This document shows positions 47,590 through 56,058 of a stretch of 64,000 nt of DNA, one piece after another. Each line of letters opens with the position of its first letter. Position 1 is the first letter of the stretch. Location of the stretch: the NCBI RefSeq assembly GCF_000764025.1, contig NZ_KN234747.1, positions 62,001 through 126,000 on the forward strand, in the 5' to 3' direction. A program made the translations under genes and the position numbers. This DNA comes from Pseudohaliea rubra DSM 19751. GTDB taxonomy: Bacteria; Pseudomonadota; Gammaproteobacteria; Pseudomonadales; Halieaceae. The notes beneath the pieces were generated by a model. That model ran no database searches and was not told the DNA's origin. It saw nothing but the letters and a program-made list of their open reading frames with translations.

Positions 47590-48527
47590 AAACCACACTG
47601 CTTGCGATCGTCGCCGCCCTGGCTGTCCTGCTCGGCTACGTGACGCTCTACACCGTCGACGAGGCGGAACAGGCCATCGTGGTCCAGTTCGGTGAACCGA
47701 TCGGCGACGTGATCAACGAGCCGGGGCTGAAGGTCAAGCTGCCCTGGCAGAAGGTGCGTTTTTTCGACAAGCGCCTGCTGGTCTGGGATGGCGACGTTAC
47801 GCAGATCCCCACCCTGGGCCGGGAGTTTATCCTTGTGGATACCACCGCGCGCTGGCGCATCACCGACCCGCTGCTGTTCCTCACCAGCGTCCGGGACGAA
47901 GCCGGCGCACGCACGCGCCTCGATGACATTGTCGACTCGGTAGTGCGCGACATGGTGTCGTCCACGGAGCTCGAAGAGATCGTCCGCTCGAAGGACTGGG
48001 AGGTCGATGTCGATGAGCTGGATGACCCCGCGCTCGCCGAGCGCAGTGACGTCAACCTGCAGAAGCAGCCCAAGCTGGGTCGTGAGCTGCTGGAGACGGG
48101 GATCCTGGAGCGGGCCAGGGATTCCATGCCGGCCCTGGGCATCGAGCTGGACGATGTGCGTATCAAGCGGGTTAATTATATTGAATCTGTGCGCCGGCAG
48201 GTGGAAAGCCGCATGACCGCAGAGCGCCAGTCCATCGCGGAGCGTTTCCGCTCCGAGGGCCGCGGCCGCAGCCAGGAAATCCTCGGCAACATGGAGCGCG
48301 ATCTTCGGCGTATCCGCTCCGAGGCGGCCCGCGATGCCGAGAAGATCCGCGGCGAGGCCGATGCGGAAGCTACCCGGATCTACGGTGAGGCCTTCGGTGC
48401 CGACGCGGAGTTCTATGCGTTCTTCCGCACCCTTGAGAGCTACCGGGCCCTGGGCGAAAACAGCACACTCATGCTCAAAGCGGATTCCGACTTCTTCCGC
48501 TTCCTGGAAGAGGCGCAGCTGCAGTAG
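47586..48527 (+). CDS. hflC: FtsH protease modulator HflC
   Basis: Partner of HflK, 313 residues: N-terminal TM helix (residues 3-22), SPFH domain (YTVDEAEQAIVVQFGEPIGDV), coiled coil with MTAERQSIAERFRSEGRGRSQEI. Complete and coupled to hflK by a 4-base overlap. The hfq-hflX genes that often precede hflKC are not in this position. Confidence 0.95.
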   Translation: MKTTLLAIVAALAVLLGYVTLYTVDEAEQAIVVQFGEPIGDVINEPGLKVKLPWQKVRFFDKRLLVWDGDVTQIPTLGREFILVDTTARWRITDPLLFLTSVRDEAGARTRLDDIVDSVVRDMVSSTELEEIVRSKDWEVDVDELDDPALAERSDVNLQKQPKLGRELLETGILERARDSMPALGIELDDVRIKRVNYIESVRRQVESRMTAERQSIAERFRSEGRGRSQEILGNMERDLRRIRSEAARDAEKIRGEADAEATRIYGEAFGADAEFYAFFRTLESYRALGENSTLMLKADSDFFRFLEEAQLQ

Positions 48528-48664
48528 CCGGAGCCCGCCAGCGCGCGCGAGCGGCTGCAATCAGCGTCGCGAGCGCGCCGGGCCTTTGACAGCGGTGGTG
48601 GGGACTGTGAGAAGGTCGGGGGATTGTTTGCGCTGACCCGTCCCGACGGGTCCTTGAGGTCTCT

Positions 48665-49936
48665 ATGAGGCAGCTCTCCAGCACGGTCTATGCACTGTTC
48701 GGGGCGGCGCTGGTCGCCATCAGCTACGGGCTTGCGCGCTTTGCCTTCGGTCTCTTCGTGCCGCCGATCCGTGACGACCTTGCGTTGGCGTCTGATGTGG
48801 TCGGTGTCATCGGTGCGCTCCCCCTGGTGAGTTTCGTGCTCGCAGCGCTGGTCGCGCCCCTTGTCGCCGATCGCCTCGGTGCCCGCTATGCCGCCATGCT
48901 CGCCGGAACCGTCGGCGTGGGTGGGCTGGCGTTGATCAGCCGGGCGTCCGATGCACTGCTGCTCGGCGCCGGTGTATTTGCCTGCGGCATCTTCACCGGC
49001 CTCATGATGCCCGCGCTCACCGCCGGCATGCAGGCGATGGTGGATCGCTCCATGCATGGCCGTACCAGCTCGGTAATGAATGCGGGCACCAGTATCGGGG
49101 TGATGGTCGCTGTGCCGGTCGCCCTTTTCCTCGCCGGCGACTGGCGCCTCGCCTACAGCGGCTTCGCCGTCCTTGCGGCCCTCGGTGTGCTGGCGGCCGG
49201 TATCTGGCTGCCGGCGGTCTCGCGCATTACGCCGGCGGATGCCGCGCCGCCGCCCCCGGTCACTGCCTTGCAGTGGTGGCGGCTGTCCCGGCTGTCGCTC
49301 TTCGCCTTCATCATGGGCTTTGTCTCGGCCGCTTACTGGGTCTTTGCGCCGGACCTCGTGGTAGCTACGGAGGCATTGCCGCCCGCGGCCACCGGTGCGC
49401 TCTGGCTGGCGGTGGGGCTGGCCGGGCTCGGCGGGGCCGCAGTGGCGGACCTCGCCGATCGCAACAACCCCGCGATCACCCAGGCGCTCATGCTCATGAT
49501 GCTGGCCGCGAGCCTGTCGCTGCTGGCGGCAAGTCCGGGGCAGATCGTGCTGGCGGTGTTCTCCGCCATGGTCTTTGGGCTCGCTTACATGAGCCTCACC
49601 GGGCTCTACCTGATGACCGGAATCCGACTCCTGCCCGGGCGCCTGTCTCTGGGGCCGGTGCTGCCCTTCATGGCCGTTGCTCTTGGCCAGGCCGCGGGCT
49701 CCCCGGTCGTCGGTGTCCTGGTCGGCTACCTGGGCTATACCGACGCCTTCTCCCTCTTCGCCGTGCTGGGAATCATCGCGGCGCTGTTGTCGCCGCTGTA
49801 TCCGCGCCTCATCGACTACGGCCCGGTGGACGACGGCGGAGATCTGACCGGCCTCCAGGCCGCCTACGACCAGCAACTGCGGGACGAGGCCGGTGAGCCG
49901 CTGCAGGTCGTGGCCACCGGTGTGCTCCGGGAGTAA
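48665..49936 (+). CDS. MFS transporter
   Basis: Inner-membrane major facilitator of 423 residues with twelve predicted helices. The motif after TM2, APLVADRLGARYAAML, is the usual MFS motif A (G-x3-D-R-x-G-x-R-R-like). The family relation is to YbfB-like/aromatic or sugar efflux carriers; substrate unknown. Monocistronic. Confidence 0.88.
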   Translation: MRQLSSTVYALFGAALVAISYGLARFAFGLFVPPIRDDLALASDVVGVIGALPLVSFVLAALVAPLVADRLGARYAAMLAGTVGVGGLALISRASDALLLGAGVFACGIFTGLMMPALTAGMQAMVDRSMHGRTSSVMNAGTSIGVMVAVPVALFLAGDWRLAYSGFAVLAALGVLAAGIWLPAVSRITPADAAPPPPVTALQWWRLSRLSLFAFIMGFVSAAYWVFAPDLVVATEALPPAATGALWLAVGLAGLGGAAVADLADRNNPAITQALMLMMLAASLSLLAASPGQIVLAVFSAMVFGLAYMSLTGLYLMTGIRLLPGRLSLGPVLPFMAVALGQAAGSPVVGVLVGYLGYTDAFSLFAVLGIIAALLSPLYPRLIDYGPVDDGGDLTGLQAAYDQQLRDEAGEPLQVVATGVLRE

Positions 49937-50056
49937 CCGTGCCCTCCTGGTGCACCGGCGGAAGGGCCGGATGCGCTATCCTTTGGGGCAAAGCCATGAC
50001 GACCAGCGCACCCTGCCAGGCCCGGCAGGCACCGCTGCGGAGCAGGAGACGAACGT

Positions 50057-50449
50057 ATGGTGAAGGGACCTGGCAACACGTTTGATGAAGCAGGCTTCTG
50101 GGCCAAGCTCCGGCGGCAGGGGGCACAGGCCGGGCGAGAGGTGATCGAGAAGGCCCTCTGGCTCTACTACGCCGCCGAGGCCCCGGGGACGCCGGCCTGG
50201 GCGCGCTCGGTGATCTATGGCGCTCTGGCCTACCTCGTTTTCCCTGCCGATGCGATCCCGGACGCTTTGCCGGCGGTGGGGTTCAGCGATGATCTCGGCG
50301 TCCTCGCGGCCGCTGTCACTACTGTGGCCCTGTTCATCGACGACGAGGTTCGTCGGAGGGCCGGCGCGACCCTGGAGCGATGGTTCGGGCGCCGAAGCCG
50401 CCAGGGCCTGCCGATGCTTTGTGCGTTGACGGAGCGCGATGTGCCATGA
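50057..50449 (+). CDS. YkvA-family (DUF1232) membrane protein
   Basis: A 130-residue protein with the DUF1232 signature SVIYGALAYLVFPADAIPDALPAVGFSDDLGVLAAAV (positions about 54-90), containing one or two membrane segments and the conserved P-x-D-x-I-P-D. Function of the family is unknown; the same domain is found in bacterial and plant membrane proteins. Confidence 0.85.
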   Translation: MVKGPGNTFDEAGFWAKLRRQGAQAGREVIEKALWLYYAAEAPGTPAWARSVIYGALAYLVFPADAIPDALPAVGFSDDLGVLAAAVTTVALFIDDEVRRRAGATLERWFGRRSRQGLPMLCALTERDVP

Positions 50450-50471
50450 ACCTCCAGGGGCCGGTGGGCAG

Positions 50472-51134
50472 CTAGCGCTCTTTCAGCCCCGCCTGCTTCA
50501 GGCGCCAGAGCAGCAGCTCCAGCCGGTCCTGGCCGAAGAAGGGTTCGCCGCGGAAGGCGCAGGTGGGCACGCCCCAGTGGCCGGCCGCATCGTGGGCGGC
50601 CTGGTTTTCCTCGATGATGGCTTCGAGCCGGTCGCTTTCGGCCTCGACCTGCGCGTCCATCGCAGTGAGGTCGAAGCCGGCGCGGGCGGAGGCCCGGGCC
50701 AGGTGCTCGCCCTCGTGCCAGTCCTTGGTGCTCCCCCAGATTACCCGCGCGATCTCGTCGGCGAAGGCGATGCCGTCACCCTGCTCCGCAGCCAGGGCGC
50801 CCAGGCGCGTCAGGCGGTGTATGTAGGGCTGCTCCTCGCCGGTCTGCCGCACGCCGTTGTCGTCGACATACTGGTTGACCGGGTCCGGGTCCGGCCAGCT
50901 GATCGGGAGGTCCAGGTATTCGGCGCAGCGCACGAGGTCGGTGAGAAAGTAGCCGAGCCACTGCGGATGCTGGTTGTGAAAGAACTCGGGGGTGCGTATC
51001 GCCAGCGGGTACACCGGCCGGAAGTTCACCGTGAGGTCGTAGCGTGCCTGCCAGTCGCGCAGGCGGGGGGTTGCCAGGTAGGACCAGGGGCTGCGGAAGG
51101 ACCAGAAGACGTCGATTTCCAGGGGCTCGCTCAT
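50472..51134 (-). CDS. 2-hydroxychromene-2-carboxylate isomerase/DsbA-like protein
   Basis: Thioredoxin-fold kappa-GST-like protein of 220 residues. IDVFWSFRSPWSYLATPRL places a Ser at the position of the catalytic residue that binds glutathione in the isomerase; GVPTCAFRGEPFFGQDRLELLLWRL is the typical end. True relatives act in naphthalene breakdown, but no such pathway is visible, so the substrate is open. ATG at 51134 chosen over a longer frame to 51188 because the conserved fold begins there. Confidence 0.85.
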   Translation of the reverse strand: MSEPLEIDVFWSFRSPWSYLATPRLRDWQARYDLTVNFRPVYPLAIRTPEFFHNQHPQWLGYFLTDLVRCAEYLDLPISWPDPDPVNQYVDDNGVRQTGEEQPYIHRLTRLGALAAEQGDGIAFADEIARVIWGSTKDWHEGEHLARASARAGFDLTAMDAQVEAESDRLEAIIEENQAAHDAAGHWGVPTCAFRGEPFFGQDRLELLLWRLKQAGLKER

Positions 51135-51352
51135 GGCGTTTCTCGCGACTTTTTTTGTCAATCCGACCATAGCATGGAACCGCGTCAACGGTGGTGCGCT
51201 TGGTGGCGTGTGATGGCGTGTACGCAGAAACCTTGCAGGGCACGCCGGGAGACCGAATTGAAATTAGCATTGCAGAATGCAATAAACTCCTAGGCAGCGG
51301 TGTGCGCCTCCAGTAGCATGGAGAATCGCTCAGGGCCTGATGGAGGTCTGCC

Positions 51353-51724
51353 ATGCTTTCCCGTTTTCTGATCGTACTTCAAGTGATCATCTTCCTGGCT
51401 GCCACGGCAGCGGTGCCTGCCCGGGCGGCGGTCGTCGGCAACGGTGACTACTTTGCCCCGGCGCGCGCCGGGCAAGCGCTGGGGGCCGCCGGCGCTGCGC
51501 TTGCCCGTGCGGACGTGCAGGCCCAGCTGACGGCGCTCGGTGTTGATCCGCAGGATGCCCGTGCCCGGGTGGCAGCGCTGTCACCCGCAGAGCTGGCCCA
51601 GCTGAATGCACGCTTTGACGAGCTGCCCGCGGGCAGCAGTATCCTCGGGCTCGTCGGCGCTGTCTTCGTAGTGCTGCTGATCCTCGAACTCGTCGGTGTC
51701 ACTGACGTTTTCAGCGGCGTATAG
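51353..51724 (+). CDS. PA2779-family exported membrane protein
   Basis: A 123-residue protein with signal peptide or first TM (residues 5-26) and a C-terminal TM (about 97-115). LARADVQAQLTALGVDPQDARARVAALSPAEL and the ending SILGLVGAVFVVLLILELVGVTDVF are hallmarks of the PA2779 family. It is always found beside a PA2778-type cysteine peptidase, as here. Function of the pair is unknown. Confidence 0.87.
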   Translation: MLSRFLIVLQVIIFLAATAAVPARAAVVGNGDYFAPARAGQALGAAGAALARADVQAQLTALGVDPQDARARVAALSPAELAQLNARFDELPAGSSILGLVGAVFVVLLILELVGVTDVFSGV

Positions 51725-52709
51725 GGGCAGGCGCCTGCGCCGTGGGGTGCGCCCCGCGGCGGTTTTCTCCCTCCTGCTGACGCTTGTGGCCGGTTGCAGC
51801 CTCTCGCCGGCACGGCCCCCTGCGGGCGCCGATGCCTCGGTCGAGCTCGCCGCCGTTCCCTTCTTTCCCCAGGCGCGCTACCAGTGTGGTCCGGCGGCGC
51901 TGGCGACGGTTCTGGCGGCGACCAGCCTGCCGGTGACCGCCGACGCTCTGGTCGATGCTGTCTACCTGCCCGGCCGCGAAGGGAGCCTTCAGGCCGAGCT
52001 GGCGGCCGCGGCCCGCCGTCATGGTCGCGTGCCATTCCCGGTAGCGGCCAGCGAGGAAGCACTCGTGGCGGAACTGAGCGCGGGGCACCCGGTATTGATC
52101 CTGCAGAACCTCGGCCTCGACAGCCTGCCGCGGTGGCACTATGCGGTGGTCGTCGGCTATCGGGTCGACACTGCGCAATGGGTCCTGCGCTCCGGGCGCG
52201 AGCGCCGCAGGCTGGAGGGCGTGCGCGCGTTCCGCAGGCACTGGGAGGGTGGGGCTCGCTGGGGCCTGGTCGTGTTGCCGCCGGGGCAGTTGCCCGCGGT
52301 GGCGACGCCGCGGGTTGTCGCCGGTTCCCTGGCTGCCGCCGAGCCCTTGCTTGGTGCTGGTGCTACCCTTGCCGGTTGGGAGGCAGCGCTCGCCCGCTGG
52401 CCTGCTGACGCGGACCTGGCCTTCGGCGCCGGCAACAGCTTTCGGGCCGCGGAACTTCCCGGCGAGGCCTTTATTCACTACCAGCGGGCCCTGGCCATCG
52501 ACCCGCAGCACGCCGCCACGCGCAACAATCTTGCCGACCTGCTGCTGGCCCAGGGTTGCGCCGGGCAGGCGCGGGCGGCGCTGGCGCCCGCGCTGAAAGC
52601 GGTTGGCGCCGATGATCCGCTCGGCCCTGTGCTGGCCGCCACGGCGCAGCAGATCGAGGTAGCTGCTGGCGGCAGCTGCAAGCTGCCGGGAGACCTTGCG
52701 GCGGAGTAG
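51696..52709 (+). CDS. PA2778-family C39-like cysteine peptidase with TPR
   Basis: Exported protein of up to 337 residues: lipoprotein-type signal (LVAGC), papain-like C39 domain with catalytic Cys in RYQCGPAALATVL and His in LPRWHYAVVVGY, then a TPR-like helical region (FIHYQRALAIDPQHAATRNNLADLLLAQG). Two GTG starts are possible: 51696, overlapping the PA2779 gene by 29 bases, or 51747 just upstream of the signal peptide. Probably processes or traffics a substrate together with its PA2779 partner in the envelope. Confidence 0.85.
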   Translation: MSLTFSAAYRGRRLRRGVRPAAVFSLLLTLVAGCSLSPARPPAGADASVELAAVPFFPQARYQCGPAALATVLAATSLPVTADALVDAVYLPGREGSLQAELAAAARRHGRVPFPVAASEEALVAELSAGHPVLILQNLGLDSLPRWHYAVVVGYRVDTAQWVLRSGRERRRLEGVRAFRRHWEGGARWGLVVLPPGQLPAVATPRVVAGSLAAAEPLLGAGATLAGWEAALARWPADADLAFGAGNSFRAAELPGEAFIHYQRALAIDPQHAATRNNLADLLLAQGCAGQARAALAPALKAVGADDPLGPVLAATAQQIEVAAGGSCKLPGDLAAE

Positions 52710-52735
52710 CCGCCAGGGCGTTTGCAGCGATCCTT

Positions 52736-53539
52736 TCAGTGGTCGGCTGCCGCCGGGTCCTGGCGGTAAAAGAGCGCGAGCTGGGCGTATACGCGGGGGA
52801 AGCTGGCCTGCAGCCGTGCCGGTGTCTCGAAGAACGCCTCCGAGAGCACGGCGAAGAACTCGCCGGGCGATTCCGCTGCATAGGGATCGATAGCGGTCGC
52901 CTCGCCCGCAGCCACCGCGTCACGAAGGGCCTCGTAGGCAGCACTGAAAGCCTCGGTCCAGGCAGCGGGATCCATGCCCCGGTGCAGCGGCGGCATGCCG
53001 TTGGGGCCGCCGCTCAGCATGTCGAGCTTATGGGCGACTTCGTGGATGATGATGCCGCCATCCAGGTCGCCGCCGGGGCCAGCCCGGGCTATGTCACCCC
53101 AGGACAGAATGACCGGCCCCTGTTCCCAGGCTTCGCCGGCGAGTTCCTGGCGGCTCTCGTGCAGCACGCCGGCGTCGTCGACCTCCCGATGGTCGACGAG
53201 GAAGGTGTCCGGGTAGACGATGACGGTGCGCCAGCCGCCGTAGGCTTCTAGCCCCAGCTCAAGGATGGGCAGGCAGGCCTGGGCCGCGATGGCCGTGCAC
53301 AGGTGCTCGTCAAGCGCCTGATCGCCGGCGCCGACCATGGTCTTCTCAGCAAGGAAAAGGCCGGCGAGTCTGCGCAGGCGCGGGCGCTGCTCACGATCCA
53401 GGTAGCCCAGGACCGGCAGGCGACGGCACGCGTCGTGCCAGGTGCTGTAGCCGATGCGGGTGCGGCGGAGCAGCCGGGCGCGCTTTGCGCGGGTAAAGCG
53501 GTGGCGAAAGCGGGCGAACATGGCTTGTGGTGCGGTCAC
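52736..53539 (-). CDS. mtfA: MtfA-family zinc peptidase
   Basis: Cytoplasmic metalloprotein of up to 267 residues. Zinc motif HEVAHKLDML with the downstream Glu in SPGEFFAVLSEAFFE is that of MtfA, which in E. coli has aminopeptidase activity and binds the Mlc repressor, linking it to glucose PTS control. WEQGPVILSWGDI is also conserved. The ATG at 53521 is an alternative start. Convergent with the C39 peptidase gene. Confidence 0.9.
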   Translation of the reverse strand: MTAPQAMFARFRHRFTRAKRARLLRRTRIGYSTWHDACRRLPVLGYLDREQRPRLRRLAGLFLAEKTMVGAGDQALDEHLCTAIAAQACLPILELGLEAYGGWRTVIVYPDTFLVDHREVDDAGVLHESRQELAGEAWEQGPVILSWGDIARAGPGGDLDGGIIIHEVAHKLDMLSGGPNGMPPLHRGMDPAAWTEAFSAAYEALRDAVAAGEATAIDPYAAESPGEFFAVLSEAFFETPARLQASFPRVYAQLALFYRQDPAAADH

Positions 53540-53657
53540 GGCCGGAATGGTCAGTGAACGATAACAGGTTCCCGCGCCGTTGTGCCTTGCTGGCGGCTCC
53601 GCCAGGGTTCCGCTAGAGTCACCGCTCAGTCATCGTATTCTCTCGAGGAGTTACAGC

Positions 53658-54800
53658 ATGGTCAGCTTACGCTACCTCCTGTGCACGTTCGCGCTGCTTC
53701 CGGTCCTGGCCTGCGCCGAGGCCGGAGGGCCCTTCGAGCGCGAGGTCATCACCGATTTCGACGAGCCCTGGGCGCTGGTTTTCCTGCCCGGGGGGCGCAT
53801 GCTGGTCACCGAGAAGAAAGGTAATCTGTTCGTCGTGTCCCGGGACGGCGCGAAGGCGGGGCCGGTCAGTGGGGTTCCCGATGTCGCCTACGGCGGCCAG
53901 GGCGGGCTCGGCGATGTCGCCCTGCATCCGGACTTCGCCGACAACAGCCTGGTCTATCTCAGCTATGCCGAGGCCGGCACGGGCGACACGCGCGGCGCCG
54001 CCGTCGCCCGCGGGGTGCTGGACGTCAGTGGCCGCCGCCCTGCGCTCCGGAACCTGGAGGTGATCTGGCGCCAGTACCCGAAGGTGCTGGGCTACGGCCA
54101 CTACGGCCACCGGCTGCTTTTTGATGATGACGGCTACCTGTGGATCTCCTCCGGCGACCGGCAGAAATTCACCCCGGCGCAGGATATGCAGGCCAACCTC
54201 GGCAAGATGATCCGTCTCCACGACGACGGTTCCGTGCCCGCGGACAACCCCTTTGTGGACTACCGCAGCGAGGAGCCCCTGGTCGATGATGCTGCCGTCT
54301 ATGGCGAGATCTGGTCTGTCGGGTATCGCAATCCGCTGGGCATTGCTGTCGATGGGGACGGCCGGCTCTGGGAACTCGAAATGGGCCCGGCCGGCGGCGA
54401 CGAACTCAATCTGGTCCAGCGCGGCGCCAACTACGGCTACCCGGTCGTTTCCAACGGCGACCACTACGACGGGCGCCCCATGCCCGACCACGACACGCGG
54501 CCTGAGTTCGAGGCGCCCAAAGCCTGGTGGACCCCGGTCATCTCGCCCGGTGACCTCATGATCTACCGCGGCGACCTGTTCCCGGGCTGGCGCGGTGATG
54601 CGCTGGCCGCCGGTCTGTCGTCGCAGGCCATTGTCCGCATCCACCTCGGGGAAGACAGCGCGGAAGAGGTGGCACGCTACCCCATGGGGGCGCGGATCCG
54701 TAGCGTTGTCGAGGGGCCGGAGGGCGACCTCTGGGTCCTCGAGGACGAGCGCGGCAGCAGCCAGGGGCGCCTGCTCCGGCTGACGCCCGCCGGCGGCTGA
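53658..54800 (+). CDS. PQQ-dependent sugar dehydrogenase (Gdh/HhoA-type)
   Basis: Exported six-bladed propeller of 380 residues, soluble aldose sugar dehydrogenase family. Signal peptide to about residue 20; DEPWALVFLPGGRMLVTEK, YGGQGGLGDVALHPDF, GYGHYGHRLLFDDDGYLWIS, SVGYRNPLGIAVD and the end GDLWVLEDE are diagnostic, including the His of the active site in GHYGHR. Oxidises aldoses with PQQ in the periplasm; whether this cell makes PQQ cannot be seen here. ATG at 53658 follows GAGGAG. Confidence 0.9.
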   Translation: MVSLRYLLCTFALLPVLACAEAGGPFEREVITDFDEPWALVFLPGGRMLVTEKKGNLFVVSRDGAKAGPVSGVPDVAYGGQGGLGDVALHPDFADNSLVYLSYAEAGTGDTRGAAVARGVLDVSGRRPALRNLEVIWRQYPKVLGYGHYGHRLLFDDDGYLWISSGDRQKFTPAQDMQANLGKMIRLHDDGSVPADNPFVDYRSEEPLVDDAAVYGEIWSVGYRNPLGIAVDGDGRLWELEMGPAGGDELNLVQRGANYGYPVVSNGDHYDGRPMPDHDTRPEFEAPKAWWTPVISPGDLMIYRGDLFPGWRGDALAAGLSSQAIVRIHLGEDSAEEVARYPMGARIRSVVEGPEGDLWVLEDERGSSQGRLLRLTPAGG

Positions 54801-54882
54801 ACCGGTCGAGGCAGCGGCTGCGCCGATGTGGCCCGTGCTGTCGGCCGACAGAGACTGTTGCTAACAAGGAGATTGATCGACC

Positions 54883-55290
54883 ATGGATGCAGTGCAAGTC
54901 AGTACCGAGCCGGACCCGCTGGCCCCCTACCGGATTTCGCAGGCCTTTCGTGTCGGCGATCTGGTAATTACCTCGGGCCAGGCAGCCATCGACAGGGATG
55001 GCAACCTGGTTGGCGCTGGCGACTTCGCCGCGCAGGCGGAGCAGGTGTTCGCGAACCTGGCGGAGGTGCTGGAAGCCGGTGGCTCGAGCCTGGCCCGGGT
55101 TATCAAGGTCACCATTTACCTCACGGACATGGCGCGCTTTCCCGACGTGGTCGCCCTCCGCGAGCGCTACTTCACGCCGCCCTATCCGGCGGACACAATC
55201 GTGGAGGTCAAGGCCCTGGCCCTGCCCGAGCTGGAGATCGAAATCGAGGCCACGGCGCTGGCGGCGGGCAGCACCCTCGCTGCGAAGTGA
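54883..55290 (+). CDS. RidA family enamine/imine deaminase
   Basis: Trimeric cytoplasmic protein of 135 residues that hydrolyses reactive 2-aminoacrylate-type imines. YRISQAFRVGDLVITSGQAAIDRDGNLVGAGDFAAQAEQVF and the segment ARVIKVTIYLTDM, which contains the substrate-binding Arg position, are typical of RidA-group proteins. Good ribosome site AAGGAG before the ATG. Subgroup not assignable. Confidence 0.9.
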   Translation: MDAVQVSTEPDPLAPYRISQAFRVGDLVITSGQAAIDRDGNLVGAGDFAAQAEQVFANLAEVLEAGGSSLARVIKVTIYLTDMARFPDVVALRERYFTPPYPADTIVEVKALALPELEIEIEATALAAGSTLAAK

Positions 55291-55339
55291 GCCCGGTGCT
55301 CAGTGATTTCCTGGCGTGGCGCGTGCTCCCGCCACGGTC

Positions 55340-55414
55340 GGGGCGGGTGGTGGAGGGTGCTCCGACCAAGCGTGTATCGGGGAGCGACTGGGGGTACCCT
55401 CCATCAGCCGCCCC
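55340..55414 (+). repeat. structured intergenic repeat, copy B
   Basis: A 75-base hairpin with 19-base arms (55340-55358 and 55396-55414) pairing at 17 positions plus one G-U. The inner part (GGAGGGTG, ACCAAGCG, GGAGCGACTGGGGG) matches copy A at 13687-13755, whereas the outer stem uses different paired bases. It lies 29 bases upstream of the AlkB start. Confidence 0.65.
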
Positions 55415-55443
55415 GAAAATCGGCGATGAGCCATAATTGTGCC

Positions 55444-56058
55444 ATGGATCTTTTCCCGGAAGCCTCATCGGAGGTGATCAGTGCCCCCGGTGCTTCGCTG
55501 CTGCTGCACCGCGGCGTGGCGCTGGGTCTCTCCAGCGATGCTCTGCTCGATGAGCTGGTGCGCGATAGCGCGTGGCGGACCGGCGACGTGGTGCTCTTCG
55601 GCAGGCGCTACCGGCAGCCGCGGCTGTTCGCCTGGTATGGCGATCCCGGCGCGAGCTATCGCTATTCGGGGACCACACTCGAGCCCCTGCCCTGGACACG
55701 GCGCCTCGACGACCTGCGCCGGCGCATGGAGATGCTCGCCGACGCGCCCTTCAACAGCGTGCTGCTCAACTACTACCGGGATCAGCAGGATGCCATGGGC
55801 CTGCACGCGGACGATGAGCCGGAACTCGGCGACCGGCCCGTGATCGCGTCCCTGAGCCTGGGCGCGCCGCGGCCCTTCCGCCTGAAGCATCGCCACGACA
55901 AGACGGTGAAAGCGCTGAAGCTGCCACTGCCCCCGGGCAGCGTGCTGGTGATGGCGGGGGATACGCAGGTGAACTGGAAGCACGAGCTGCCGCGGCAGGC
56001 GCGACCCTGCGGGCCGCGGGTCAATCTCACTTTCCGTTACATCTACCTGTCCCGCTAA
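55444..56058 (+). CDS. AlkB-family 2-oxoglutarate/Fe(II) dioxygenase
   Basis: Probable DNA/RNA repair dioxygenase of 204 residues that removes alkyl groups from bases. FNSVLLNYYRDQQDAMGLHADDEPELG carries the iron-binding H-x-D, WKHELP the distal His, and RVNLTFRYI the 2-oxoglutarate-binding Arg. IASLSLGAPRPFRLKHR is typical. It lacks the N-terminal extension of E. coli AlkB. ATG at 55444; an ATG at 55429 is alternative. Ends convergently with the CHAD gene with a 4-base overlap. Confidence 0.93.
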   Translation: MDLFPEASSEVISAPGASLLLHRGVALGLSSDALLDELVRDSAWRTGDVVLFGRRYRQPRLFAWYGDPGASYRYSGTTLEPLPWTRRLDDLRRRMEMLADAPFNSVLLNYYRDQQDAMGLHADDEPELGDRPVIASLSLGAPRPFRLKHRHDKTVKALKLPLPPGSVLVMAGDTQVNWKHELPRQARPCGPRVNLTFRYIYLSR